Source of the DNA: Cytophagales bacterium WSM2-2
Lineage (GTDB): Bacteria > Bacteroidota > Bacteroidia > Cytophagales > Cyclobacteriaceae
NCBI GenBank assembly: GCA_015472025.1
Contig: BNHL01000001.1
Location: 1,709,501 to 1,773,500 of the forward strand
Direction of reading: 5' to 3'
Length of the DNA: 64,000 bases
The notes under the pieces were generated by a model. That model made no database searches. It saw nothing but the letters and a program-made list of their open reading frames with translations, and was not told the origin of the DNA. Both the position numbers and the translations under genes were made by a program. Below are positions 8,854 through 18,020 of the stretch, piece after piece (the stretch's first letter is position 1; every line of letters starts with the position of its first letter).

Positions 8854-11808
8854 ATGAAAGTATCTGCTGCACAGCCTTTTCAGATCATTTACTCGCTTTA
8901 TCAGCACGAGTACTTAGGCTATGTTTTTGAGTCCTTCATTGTTCATTTGGACGATAAAGGCAAGCTTACCTATCAGCATCAAAGTATTTCGTCTAAAAAT
9001 GCACGTGAGTTTACCAAAGGTCTGGATGCCCGCGACTTTGAGCTGATCAAGCTTATGGACAGCATGGGGCAAGATGCCGTGCTTAAGCATTTCTCCAAGA
9101 AGACAATGAAGCCTGAAGAGTTCTTCAGCAAAGTTTACCACAAGCAAAAAGGGGATGAACTTGTGCAGCGCGAAATCGAAGCTTACATGGAAAAGCGGAG
9201 AGCTGCCATTCTTGAGCAAATAGAAGGCAAATCACTATTCGAAATGGGCAATGATGGTGAGCCTACCTGGCGAAAAGTAGAAGTACTAGAGGAGCGGGCC
9301 AGTATTCAGTTTCATTTTTTGCGAGGCCAGAATTCAACCACTTACTACCCTACCATCTCTTATAAAGACAAAAAAGTAGACATACCTGATCCTGCCGCTT
9401 ATCTCATTTGCCGCGACCCGGCCTGGATGGTTTTCAAAGGGAAACTCTATGGTTTCGAAAAGCACGTAGATGGAAAAAAGCTGCAGCCTTTCCTTTCTAA
9501 AAAAGAGGTTGTCATTCCGAAAAACCTGGAGGAGACATATTACAATCGGTTTGTTGCCCCTCTCATTGCTTCGTTTGATGATGTGGAAGCCTCGGGCTTT
9601 GAAATTGCAAAGCACGAATACGATCCGCATCCTTTATTGACTATTTCAGAGTTGGCACCCGCTACTGCTACGGAGGCTGCAACTTTATTTGATCATGCTA
9701 CTGAACAAGAGGCTCCGGCTAACGATGAGACCGGAAAAATTGTCTTTGATCTTTCTTTCCGTTACGGCAAACAAAAATTCCGTGGTGATGCTTTCGGGAG
9801 TGTGAGTGTTACTGTCGAGAAGAAGGAATCAGATTATGTTTTTCATCGTTTCAAGCGGAGCACTGATGCGGAAAAAAAATACGGACAGACGCTGATCAAA
9901 CTCGGATTGCCCTTGCGCGGGTTCCGTGCAGCCGTAGAAAAAGCGCACGCCTTTTCGTGGCTCAATGAAAACCGCGTCAACCTCCTCAACCTCGGCTTTG
10001 AAGTCAGTCAACCGGATAACAAGGACAAAAAGTATTTTGTTGGCAAGGCTGTGATCGAACTGGAAGTAAAAGAGAACATCGACTGGTTTGATATTCACGC
10101 CAAGATCCGTTTTGGTGAATTTGAAATTTCTTTCAAGGAGCTACGAAAGCTCATCATGAAAAAGAAGGTCGAGTTTAAATTGCCTAACGGAGAAATTGCC
10201 ATTATTCCGGATGCGTGGTTGATCAAGTATGGTGACTTGTTTGCGCTCAGCGAAACACACGGTACCAATGAAAAGCCAGTGTTGAAAAAGCATCACATCA
10301 GTTTACTCCAGGAGTTGGAAGAAGGCAAGCTCGCCAAAGTACACATGAGCGAGCGTCTTAGAAATTTGCAATCATTCACCGGCATACGTGATTATGAACT
10401 GCCTGATGGATTTCAAGGAACACTTCGCCCTTATCAGAAAGCGGGATACAACTGGCTTCGTTTTCTTAATGAGTTCCATTTAGGCGGCTGTCTTGCTGAC
10501 GACATGGGTTTAGGTAAGACCGTTCAGACTTTGGCGCTACTTCAGGCTGAAAAAGAAAAAGACAGTGCAGGCGCGAAGACTTCGCTACTGATTATGCCTA
10601 CTTCACTGATTTACAATTGGGAGATGGAGGCTGCGAAGTTTGCCCCGAACTTGAAAATTTTTACGTATACAGGTACGCTTCGCAATAAGGACGTTTCGCA
10701 GTTCAGCAAATACGATGTAATTCTGACTTCGTACGGAATTACCCGTTTGGATATCGACCACCTTTTAAAGTTTTATTTCAACTACATCATCCTTGACGAA
10801 TCTCAGGTCATCAAAAATCCGACTTCGAACATCGCCAAAGCTGTGATGCAATTGCAAAGCAAATTCAGACTGACGCTTACTGGTACGCCTCTTGAAAACA
10901 CTACACTGGACTTATGGTCGCAGATGACCTTTATTAACTCCGGGCTATTGGGAGGTCAGACTTTCTTTAAAAACGAATACCAGATTCCGATTGAGAAGAA
11001 AGGGGATGAGGCGAAGACTAAAAAGCTCAACAGCATCATTAAGCCTTTCGTATTGCGCAGGTTAAAGTCGCAAGTGGCTACTGACCTGCCGGAGAAGGTG
11101 GAGAATATTCACTACACGAATATGACCACTGAACAGGAGCAGAAGTATGAAGAAGTGAAATCGTTCTACCGACACAAGATTCTTGACCAGATTGATAAGG
11201 AAGGTATTAACAATACCCGGATGATGATCCTGGAAGGTCTCACCAAGCTTCGCCAGATATCCAATCATCCCCGGATGATTGATATGAAATACACCGGCAG
11301 TTCAGGGAAGATAGAAGACGTTTCTTACATGATCGAGAACGCAATGCTGGAGGGACACAAGCTTCTGATCTTTAGCCAATTTGTAAAGCACCTGGATATT
11401 GTCAAAGATCTCTTGAAATCACGCAAAGTTCCGTTTGCTTACCTCGATGGCTCCAGCACCGACCGCAAAGAGCAAGTTGAAAAATTCAACAAAGATCCAG
11501 ATCTGAAAGTCTTCCTGATTTCCATTAAAGCCGGTGGACTTGGTCTCAACCTGACCGAGGCAGATTATGTATTCATCCTTGACCCATGGTGGAACCCCGC
11601 TGTTGAAGCGCAGGCAACAGACCGGGCTCACCGAATTGGTCAGAAGAAGAAGGTTTTCACCTATAAATTCATTACCAGAAATACCGTTGAAGAAAAAATC
11701 CTTCAACTTCAAAAACATAAGCTTAAACTTTCGGAAAATCTGATTCAGAGTGAAGAGAGTGTTATCAAAACTCTCACACGTGAGGATATCGAAATGCTTA
11801 TGAATTAA
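8854..11808 (+). CDS. Snf2-family DEAD/DEAH-box helicase/ATPase
   Basis: 984 residues. The N-terminal ~510 residues are a beta-rich region I do not recognise in detail. The Snf2 core follows: LRPYQKAGYNWL (Q-like motif), Walker A DDMGLGKT near residue 550, DESQ (motif II) near 648, LTGTPLEN (motif III), then the helicase C-lobe with GGLGLNLTEAD and DPWWNPAVEAQATDRAHRIGQ. Snf2 proteins use ATP to translocate on double-stranded DNA and remodel protein-DNA complexes. No methylase or nuclease gene lies beside it, so the context does not point to a defence island. The 152-bp upstream gap contains nothing I can identify. Confidence 0.93.
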   Translation: MKVSAAQPFQIIYSLYQHEYLGYVFESFIVHLDDKGKLTYQHQSISSKNAREFTKGLDARDFELIKLMDSMGQDAVLKHFSKKTMKPEEFFSKVYHKQKGDELVQREIEAYMEKRRAAILEQIEGKSLFEMGNDGEPTWRKVEVLEERASIQFHFLRGQNSTTYYPTISYKDKKVDIPDPAAYLICRDPAWMVFKGKLYGFEKHVDGKKLQPFLSKKEVVIPKNLEETYYNRFVAPLIASFDDVEASGFEIAKHEYDPHPLLTISELAPATATEAATLFDHATEQEAPANDETGKIVFDLSFRYGKQKFRGDAFGSVSVTVEKKESDYVFHRFKRSTDAEKKYGQTLIKLGLPLRGFRAAVEKAHAFSWLNENRVNLLNLGFEVSQPDNKDKKYFVGKAVIELEVKENIDWFDIHAKIRFGEFEISFKELRKLIMKKKVEFKLPNGEIAIIPDAWLIKYGDLFALSETHGTNEKPVLKKHHISLLQELEEGKLAKVHMSERLRNLQSFTGIRDYELPDGFQGTLRPYQKAGYNWLRFLNEFHLGGCLADDMGLGKTVQTLALLQAEKEKDSAGAKTSLLIMPTSLIYNWEMEAAKFAPNLKIFTYTGTLRNKDVSQFSKYDVILTSYGITRLDIDHLLKFYFNYIILDESQVIKNPTSNIAKAVMQLQSKFRLTLTGTPLENTTLDLWSQMTFINSGLLGGQTFFKNEYQIPIEKKGDEAKTKKLNSIIKPFVLRRLKSQVATDLPEKVENIHYTNMTTEQEQKYEEVKSFYRHKILDQIDKEGINNTRMMILEGLTKLRQISNHPRMIDMKYTGSSGKIEDVSYMIENAMLEGHKLLIFSQFVKHLDIVKDLLKSRKVPFAYLDGSSTDRKEQVEKFNKDPDLKVFLISIKAGGLGLNLTEADYVFILDPWWNPAVEAQATDRAHRIGQKKKVFTYKFITRNTVEEKILQLQKHKLKLSENLIQSEESVIKTLTREDIEMLMN

Positions 11809-11831
11809 ACCCCGATTTTTTAGAATTATTT

Positions 11832-12638
11832 ATGAAAGATAAAGTTGTTGTTATTACAGGTGGCTCGTCTGGTATTGGTAAAGCATTGGCAGAAGCGTTT
11901 GGGAAAAAAGGATCAAAAATTTTAATCACCAGCAGGAACAAGTCAGATCTCGACCTGGCTATAGCCGATTTGAAGAGAAAAGGAATTACAGTCGAAAGTT
12001 TTCGTGGGGATGTAAGTGTTGAAGAGGACAACAGGAAAATGGCAGCTGAGGCAATCCGTGTTTTCGGAAAAATAGATGTGCTCATCAACAATGCAGGGAT
12101 CACGATGCGAGCAATGTTCAGCGACCTGGATTTGAGCGTAGTTAAAAAAGTGATGGACGTCAATTTCTATGGGGTACTTTATGCTACTCAGGCGTGCTTG
12201 CCAGAAATCATTAAAAACAAAGGAAGTGTTATCGGGATTTCTTCCATCGCCGGGTTTCGTGGACTTCCTGAGCGAACTGGTTACTGTGCTTCAAAGTTTG
12301 CATTGAATGGATTCCTGGAAGTGCTGAGAACAGAGATGTTGCATAAGGATGTTCACGTGATGACAGCCGCCCCCGGATTTACAGCTTCAAACATTCGCAA
12401 GAAAGCGCTCACCAAAGATGGAAGTGCTCAGGGTGAGTCTCCGCGTGATGAAGAAAAAATGATGACGGCAGAGGAGTGCGCTCAATATATTTACAACGCA
12501 ACCCTAAAGCGTAAGAATTTTTTGATCCTCACAACTCAAGGTAAAGCAGCAGTGTGGGTCAATAAACTTTTTCCACGGCTTGCAGATAAACTTGTTTACA
12601 AAACGATGGCTAAGGAGACTGATTCCCCTTTGAAATAA
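11832..12638 (+). CDS. SDR family oxidoreductase
   Basis: 268 residues of the classical short-chain dehydrogenase fold. The NAD(P)-binding motif TGGSSGIGK is at residues 9-17, NNAG stabilises the central sheet, and the catalytic Ser (GISSIAG) and YCASK Tyr/Lys pair are intact. An Arg/Ser-rich loop after beta-2 (TSRNKSD) suggests NADP preference. The substrate is unknown; the C-terminal membrane-proximal hydrophobic stretch resembles DHRS7-like reductases. The gene starts 23 bp after the helicase stop and could be co-transcribed with it. It ends 1 bp before the convergent DUF3857 gene. Confidence 0.92.
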   Translation: MKDKVVVITGGSSGIGKALAEAFGKKGSKILITSRNKSDLDLAIADLKRKGITVESFRGDVSVEEDNRKMAAEAIRVFGKIDVLINNAGITMRAMFSDLDLSVVKKVMDVNFYGVLYATQACLPEIIKNKGSVIGISSIAGFRGLPERTGYCASKFALNGFLEVLRTEMLHKDVHVMTAAPGFTASNIRKKALTKDGSAQGESPRDEEKMMTAEECAQYIYNATLKRKNFLILTTQGKAAVWVNKLFPRLADKLVYKTMAKETDSPLK

Positions 12639-12639
12639 A

Positions 12640-14544
12640 TCAGGTCTTATTCAGAAATACCAGTTTGGTATTATCCGCTTTGCTTATGCTCTTGTAAAAA
12701 TCAACGAGTTCGTTATACGTTTCTTTTGGGAAACGACCTTTCCACATTTTCAATCGCCGGGTATAAACCACTTTGCCGGCATCGAACTTAAAGGAGGCTT
12801 CATACTCTCCAAACTTCGAATTTATTTTTACAGGCTGAGGTAAAAATTCCGGATAAAGGTTTTCAGGAATGGAGAAAACAATGGTGTCGAGGTCAAGATA
12901 GTTTGACCTCCTCAAGACATCCGTTTTTCTTTCAGCCATCCTTTCAGGAACATAGGAAAGCCGATTCATCAAATTTGGAACAACGAAAAGTCGCTTGCCG
13001 CTCACAGATGCATACCGACTCAATGTAAGATCAAGTGTTACAATTGCTGAAGGGATTTTATCTTTTGCCTCCTTCATTGAAAATGTCCTGATGTTGAAAT
13101 TAGGTATGTCTGTATTTTTTTCAATCCATTTTTTCTGCTCATCCTGCTGGCTCATACGAGAGTTCAAATCCCCCTCTTCATATTGGATGCCGCGATAAGT
13201 AGATTTTACTATGGCTGTAGCATTTCCTTTTTCATCAAGATCTACCTGCGCAGTTCGAGACAAAAGATTTTGGTCCGGAGTGTAGCTGATCGTGCGAACC
13301 AGTTGTCCGCCATCTTCCGAAAGCATCAATGCCTTCCTGTCCTCCGTAAAAGTACCTTGATACCCGAAAGGATTTGTTTGACTGGTGCATTCGAGCCAAA
13401 GTGTATCTTTTCCATTCGGGATTGAAACGACCACGTGATTGAATTGGTGACTCGGAAAATCAGTAATCACATCAGAATGTTGTTCTCCAGCCTGAATGAT
13501 TGTGTAGTATCCTTTAATGCCTGCCTCCTTCAGCATGGCAACAGTATAATTGGACAACGCCTTACAATCCCCGTACCCGGTTTGATCTACGGTTGATGCC
13601 GGAAAAGGCTGCAGGCCTCCTATTCCCAATTGAATACTCACATAGCGAGTTTTGCTTTGTAAGTACTCGTAAATTGCTTTGGCTTTTTGCTCGGTTGTAG
13701 TAAGGCTCTTCGTTAACTCTGCAACTTTTTTCCGGGTTGCTTCCGGCAAGTCACCACGGTCCTTAAGAAGAAGTGTATTCCATTTTCCGTACTCCTTCCA
13801 TGATGACATGTCTCCAGCATAGCCTTCGTATTCAAATCGGGAGGGTGCTGCAATAATGTGCGGTATCTGTTCGCTACGGTTAGGTCCATACGCCTCGAAC
13901 TTCATCGGTTTGACATTTTCAAGAGTCCAGGTGATCGACTCCATACCGTCAGCTTGTTTTTCTTTCCTGGGAGTTGCATCAATGTTAAACGTTTTATAGC
14001 GCGGAGTGAGATCTGCCGGATAAATTAATTGGTAAGACGCGTGTTCAGTTGAGGATTTCTCTCCTCCAAATGAAGAACCCGGAATGGCATACAGGTATTT
14101 ATATTCCACTTCGTACTCGAACTCTACCGTGTACGGGTAATTTGCCTGTGAAAGATTAGCAACTTTGATACGATTGTCGCTGAACAGGCTAAAACCATCA
14201 ATTGCCGACTGATCATAGATATCGCTGTTTTTTAGTTTCTTGATCTGTTTTCCGGCCGCATCATACACGTACCCGTTGAAGGTGGTTATCTTTTCATTTT
14301 TATCATACCCAACCACTCGTTTTGCTCTATCGTTTCCTTTATCATTAAAAATAGTAATGACCTCGTGGACGTAAAATACAGCACGATTTCTTGAAATGAT
14401 CTTGAATCGCACGTGATCCTCGCGAATCACAACATCAACACCTTTTTTTAAGTCTTCGGCAATCGTGCTCACCGGATATTTGACATCACCACCAAAGGCG
14501 GAAGAGCTAAGTAACAATAGAAGCAATACTTTTCTCATTTTCAT
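12640..14544 (-). CDS. DUF3857 and transglutaminase-like domain protein (catalytic residues present)
   Basis: 634 residues with an N-terminal signal peptide (MRKVLLLLLLSSSAFG), an N-terminal DUF3857 beta domain, a transglutaminase-like domain and a C-terminal DUF3858-type region. The nucleophile is in TGYGDCKALS near residue 325 and the His is in HQFNHVVV; the acidic position reads WLECTSQ. Secreted proteins of this type are common in Bacteroidota and are presumed cysteine proteases or transglutaminases in the envelope; no substrate is known. An ATGA overlap of 4 bp with the upstream paralogue shows they form one operon. An alternative in-frame ATG lies two codons later. Confidence 0.86.
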   Translation of the reverse strand: MKMRKVLLLLLLSSSAFGGDVKYPVSTIAEDLKKGVDVVIREDHVRFKIISRNRAVFYVHEVITIFNDKGNDRAKRVVGYDKNEKITTFNGYVYDAAGKQIKKLKNSDIYDQSAIDGFSLFSDNRIKVANLSQANYPYTVEFEYEVEYKYLYAIPGSSFGGEKSSTEHASYQLIYPADLTPRYKTFNIDATPRKEKQADGMESITWTLENVKPMKFEAYGPNRSEQIPHIIAAPSRFEYEGYAGDMSSWKEYGKWNTLLLKDRGDLPEATRKKVAELTKSLTTTEQKAKAIYEYLQSKTRYVSIQLGIGGLQPFPASTVDQTGYGDCKALSNYTVAMLKEAGIKGYYTIIQAGEQHSDVITDFPSHQFNHVVVSIPNGKDTLWLECTSQTNPFGYQGTFTEDRKALMLSEDGGQLVRTISYTPDQNLLSRTAQVDLDEKGNATAIVKSTYRGIQYEEGDLNSRMSQQDEQKKWIEKNTDIPNFNIRTFSMKEAKDKIPSAIVTLDLTLSRYASVSGKRLFVVPNLMNRLSYVPERMAERKTDVLRRSNYLDLDTIVFSIPENLYPEFLPQPVKINSKFGEYEASFKFDAGKVVYTRRLKMWKGRFPKETYNELVDFYKSISKADNTKLVFLNKT

Positions 14545-16478
14545 TTCTTCTTTAATACAATTTGTTCCGCCTGTTTTGCGACAACCCGGTTGTAGAACTC
14601 ACGCAAGTGGGCATATTCCATCTGACCAAACGTACTCTTATTAATTTGAAAATTGCTGGTAAAAATAATGGCTCCTCCTAATTGGGAAATATTATAGATA
14701 AAACGCCCTCCATTATCAGGTAAGGCCAGCGCCATGCTTTGAGGAAGTTCGTCCACAACAAATCCTTCAGGCAAAGTAATCTTGCAGTTGTAGGCCCTTT
14801 CAATTTTGCTTCCGAAGTCAACCGGGTATTCACGGGTTGATGATTTGAATGGATTTTCTTCAATTCTCGAAGAAACATAGGGATTGACATAAATTACTTC
14901 TCCTGCTGAAGTAGCATGCTCACTGATAGACAGGTCATAAGATACTTTTGCTGATTTAGTCATATCTTCCATATCCTTAAACTCCGTCTTTTCCACGGTC
15001 CATTGCCTACCGGAAAGAAAATCTTTTTTATATTTTTCCTCCCCTTTCACAAAATACTCATCTCTCATCTCGTTAGCCCGGTAGCCGTCACCTGAATATT
15101 CTACTTTACCTTTCAACTCACCATTGTCGCTGGCGGTAAGATTTACATTGACAAATGATTTATCCTTGACTTTGGAAGCCAGTGGTATCCATCCAAAGTT
15201 TGTTTTCGATACTTTCAAGCCTCTGCCGTTGAGACAGCGACTAGGAAGAACATCAAAAGGCAAGTATTTTTCTGTTGCGTCCAGAAGTAAAATCTTGTCT
15301 CCGTCTTTCACCATACATACCGTATAGTTGAATTGCTTTTGCATGGGGTACGATTCTCTGACCATACCATGATCTCGTGTACTAAGCAACACCATCGTAA
15401 CATCTATTCCCGCCTTGTCAAGCATGGATGCCATCAAAAGGTTAAGATCACCTGATGAACCTTTTTTGTCTTTCATGACCTGCTTTACACTTGAAATATA
15501 ATTATCCTCCACCCCTGTCCATTCGTAGTTCTTTTTGATGTGGTTCGAGATAGCTTCAATTTTTTGGAGCAGTTCAGTTTTTCCTGTTGTTACCTGGTCC
15601 ACTTCTTCTTTAAGAAATCCAGATTTTGAAATGACTTTTCCAAAGTTCTCATCATTCAGGTAAATATCCACCAGTTTCTCCCATGAGCCCATGTAATCGT
15701 GCACCACATTGTCTGAAGATTTATAATGCGAAAGAGCGTAGTTGACTTTAGATACAAAGTCATCTTCTGTGGTCATAAAAGGCTCTGCCTTAAAGGCCGG
15801 AACATTTTTAGAAACATAATGTTGTGCCTTGACGTGTTCTCCGTAATAATTCGTCTGCTCTTCGTTGTAAGAGCTCACTTGTACATATCCCTGAAGGTAT
15901 TTTTCAAAGAAGAAAATTTCCGGGATCATCGCCCAATACTCACTGTGTCGCACCGGGATTGTGCGCTGAAATTTCCAGCTCGGAAAATTGACAATAAATG
16001 CTGAAGTGATTTTGTAAGAGTATTCTATGACAGATCCTTCTTTCACGTTGGGAAAAGTAAACTTAACCTGGTCGAGATTCCGATTGAACTTGTCTTTGAA
16101 CGTGCCTTCCTTTGACAAGCTCGTGGACACAATCTTGCCTCCCTCCAGGTTGTAAGTTACAGCCTTCAGGTTCCCCAGGATTTCGGCAGTAGTACTCTCA
16201 TGATATAAGCGAATAGCAATGTCGGCCTGATCCAAGCCTTCTTTTTTTAAGATTTTGATTCGAACATGTCTTTCAACAAAAAGGGCCATTGAGTTTGCTG
16301 TACTTGACAGATAAGAAACACCATAGTCGAAAAGAACAACCGCCGAAGCTGAGGAATCCAATGGATACACCTTCATAGTCATATCCTCCATTGGTATATC
16401 GCCAAATTTGGCTGGTGGTTTTTGAGCCGTTGCTGTCAGGAAAGCAAACAAAAGGATTATCAAGCCAGATATTTTCAT
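14541..16478 (-). CDS. DUF3857 and transglutaminase-like protein lacking catalytic Cys and His
   Basis: 645 residues with the same layout as the next gene: a signal peptide (MKISGLIILLFAFLTATAQ), DUF3857, a transglutaminase-like core and a C-terminal beta domain. At the positions equivalent to the catalytic residues it reads SSGDLNLLMA (Leu for Cys, near residue 340) and FNYTVCMV (Tyr for His), while LLDATE keeps the Asp. It is therefore probably a non-catalytic paralogue, perhaps a binding partner of the active one. It is first in the two-gene - strand operon and is preceded by a good TAnnTTTG promoter. Confidence 0.85.
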   Translation of the reverse strand: MKISGLIILLFAFLTATAQKPPAKFGDIPMEDMTMKVYPLDSSASAVVLFDYGVSYLSSTANSMALFVERHVRIKILKKEGLDQADIAIRLYHESTTAEILGNLKAVTYNLEGGKIVSTSLSKEGTFKDKFNRNLDQVKFTFPNVKEGSVIEYSYKITSAFIVNFPSWKFQRTIPVRHSEYWAMIPEIFFFEKYLQGYVQVSSYNEEQTNYYGEHVKAQHYVSKNVPAFKAEPFMTTEDDFVSKVNYALSHYKSSDNVVHDYMGSWEKLVDIYLNDENFGKVISKSGFLKEEVDQVTTGKTELLQKIEAISNHIKKNYEWTGVEDNYISSVKQVMKDKKGSSGDLNLLMASMLDKAGIDVTMVLLSTRDHGMVRESYPMQKQFNYTVCMVKDGDKILLLDATEKYLPFDVLPSRCLNGRGLKVSKTNFGWIPLASKVKDKSFVNVNLTASDNGELKGKVEYSGDGYRANEMRDEYFVKGEEKYKKDFLSGRQWTVEKTEFKDMEDMTKSAKVSYDLSISEHATSAGEVIYVNPYVSSRIEENPFKSSTREYPVDFGSKIERAYNCKITLPEGFVVDELPQSMALALPDNGGRFIYNISQLGGAIIFTSNFQINKSTFGQMEYAHLREFYNRVVAKQAEQIVLKKK

Positions 16479-16501
16479 TTGGTCTAGGTTAAACTAAGCG
16501 G

Positions 16502-16530
16502 CAAAAGTAAAATTTTTTCCTACTCTGCAA
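16502..16530 (-). promoter_or_regulatory. Promoter of the DUF3857 operon
   Basis: On the - strand, TTG (16530-16528) is followed after 18 bp by TACTTTTG (16509-16502), an exact TAnnTTTG match. The ATG at 16478 lies 23 bp downstream. The rest of the 159-bp divergent gap towards radA is AT-rich; a 5-bp inverted repeat (ACGGG / CCCGT) is visible but too weak to call. Confidence 0.5.
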
Positions 16531-16637
16531 CACGGGATTTTCCCCGTATTTATTACACGTCTTCTTCCATAATAGTATGGGTAGAATTTCTCGATGCTAT
16601 CAATTCTTAATCGCTACATTTCCACTTTGAATTGAAG

Positions 16638-18017
16638 ATGTCTAAAGCAAAAACTGTTTTTTTCTGTCAAAGCTGTGGTTACGAATCTGCGAAGTGGCTG
16701 GGAAAGTGCCCTTCCTGCAATTCATGGAATACCTTCGCTGAGGAAGTTGTCGTAAAAACCGAGTCCAATAAAAATGAATGGAGAACTGGTGACAGCAAGT
16801 CAAAAATTCTGACACCGAAAACGTTGAATGAAATTGAAAACGTGACCGATGTCCGCCTCCCAACTCCGGATCAGGAACTAAACCGGGTCCTGGGAGGAGG
16901 TATCGTGCCGGGCTCGTTGGTATTAATTGGCGGGGAGCCGGGTATAGGGAAATCAACTTTGATGTTGCAAATCGGACTTGCTCTACGGAAAATTAAAACG
17001 CTTTATGTATCAGGAGAGGAAAGCGAGCAGCAAATCAAAATGCGGGCAGGCAGGCTCTCATCCGAGAAATTCCCTGAAAAGTTCTACACGCTAACGGAAA
17101 CAAACACAAAAAATATATTTGCTGCCATTGAACAACTGCAGCCGGAGTTGGTGATCATTGATTCTATACAAACATTATTCTCTTCCGTAATGGACTCGGT
17201 CGCCGGAACCATAGGCCAGGTGCGACAGTGCGCTGGAGAGCTCATGAAATTTGCCAAAGAGACGAACACTCCTGTTTTCCTTGTAGGTCATATCACCAAA
17301 GACGGAATGCTTGCCGGTCCAAAAGTGCTGGAACACATGGTTGATACGGTTTTGCAATTTGAAGGAGACCGTCACCTCGCGTACCGTATCCTTCGCACGA
17401 CAAAGAATCGGTTTGGCTCTACTTCAGAAATCGGCATTTACGAAATGCTTGGCACAGGACTGCGTGAAGTTTCCAACCCGTCTGAAATTCTGATTTCACA
17501 AAAAGACGGTCTTTTGAGTGGCGCAACCATTGGAGCTACTATTGAAGGCAACCGCCCGTTGCTGATTGAGATCCAGTCGTTAGTCAGTCCTGCATCATTC
17601 GGTACACCGCAGCGAACGCCCAATGGTTTCGATCAAAAGCGATTGAACATGCTGCTCGCGGTTTTGGAAAAAAGGTGCGGGTTCCGGGTAGGTGCGCAAG
17701 ATGTTTTTGTGAACATGGCGGGGGGAATTTATGTCGAAGATCCCGCTATAGATTTAGCGCTTTGCGCTTCAATCATTTCTTCTATGGAAGAAATTCCAGT
17801 GAATGATAAGATCTGCTTTGCTGCGGAAGTTGGATTGGGAGGTGAACTACGTGCTGTCAATAGAATTGAGCAACGAATTTCAGAAGCTGAGAAGCTGGGC
17901 TTTGAGAGAATATACGTTTCGAAGTTCAGTCAAAAGTCACTCGACCTAAAAAAGCCTAAAATTGAAATACGTTCTTTGGGTAAGTTAGCCGAAGTCTTTA
18001 AAGAACTTTTCGGATAG
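16638..18017 (+). CDS. radA: DNA repair protein RadA
   Basis: 459 residues. An N-terminal C4 zinc finger (CQSCG ... CPSC) is followed by a RecA-like ATPase with Walker A GGEPGIGKST, the RadA-specific KNRFG motif (TTKNRFGST) and a C-terminal Lon-protease-like domain without protease residues. RadA is a hexameric helicase that promotes branch migration in homologous recombination. The ATG at 16638 (MSKAKTVFF) was chosen; a TTG two codons upstream is possible. It is convergent with the membrane-anchored HhH protein, 3 bp between stops. Family length and motifs are complete. Confidence 0.97.
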   Translation: MSKAKTVFFCQSCGYESAKWLGKCPSCNSWNTFAEEVVVKTESNKNEWRTGDSKSKILTPKTLNEIENVTDVRLPTPDQELNRVLGGGIVPGSLVLIGGEPGIGKSTLMLQIGLALRKIKTLYVSGEESEQQIKMRAGRLSSEKFPEKFYTLTETNTKNIFAAIEQLQPELVIIDSIQTLFSSVMDSVAGTIGQVRQCAGELMKFAKETNTPVFLVGHITKDGMLAGPKVLEHMVDTVLQFEGDRHLAYRILRTTKNRFGSTSEIGIYEMLGTGLREVSNPSEILISQKDGLLSGATIGATIEGNRPLLIEIQSLVSPASFGTPQRTPNGFDQKRLNMLLAVLEKRCGFRVGAQDVFVNMAGGIYVEDPAIDLALCASIISSMEEIPVNDKICFAAEVGLGGELRAVNRIEQRISEAEKLGFERIYVSKFSQKSLDLKKPKIEIRSLGKLAEVFKELFG

Positions 18018-18020
18018 AAG

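Noticed and set aside
8730..8930. 66-codon + strand frame before the Snf2 gene
   Set aside because: It overlaps the real helicase start in another frame and has no plausible protein character or promoter.
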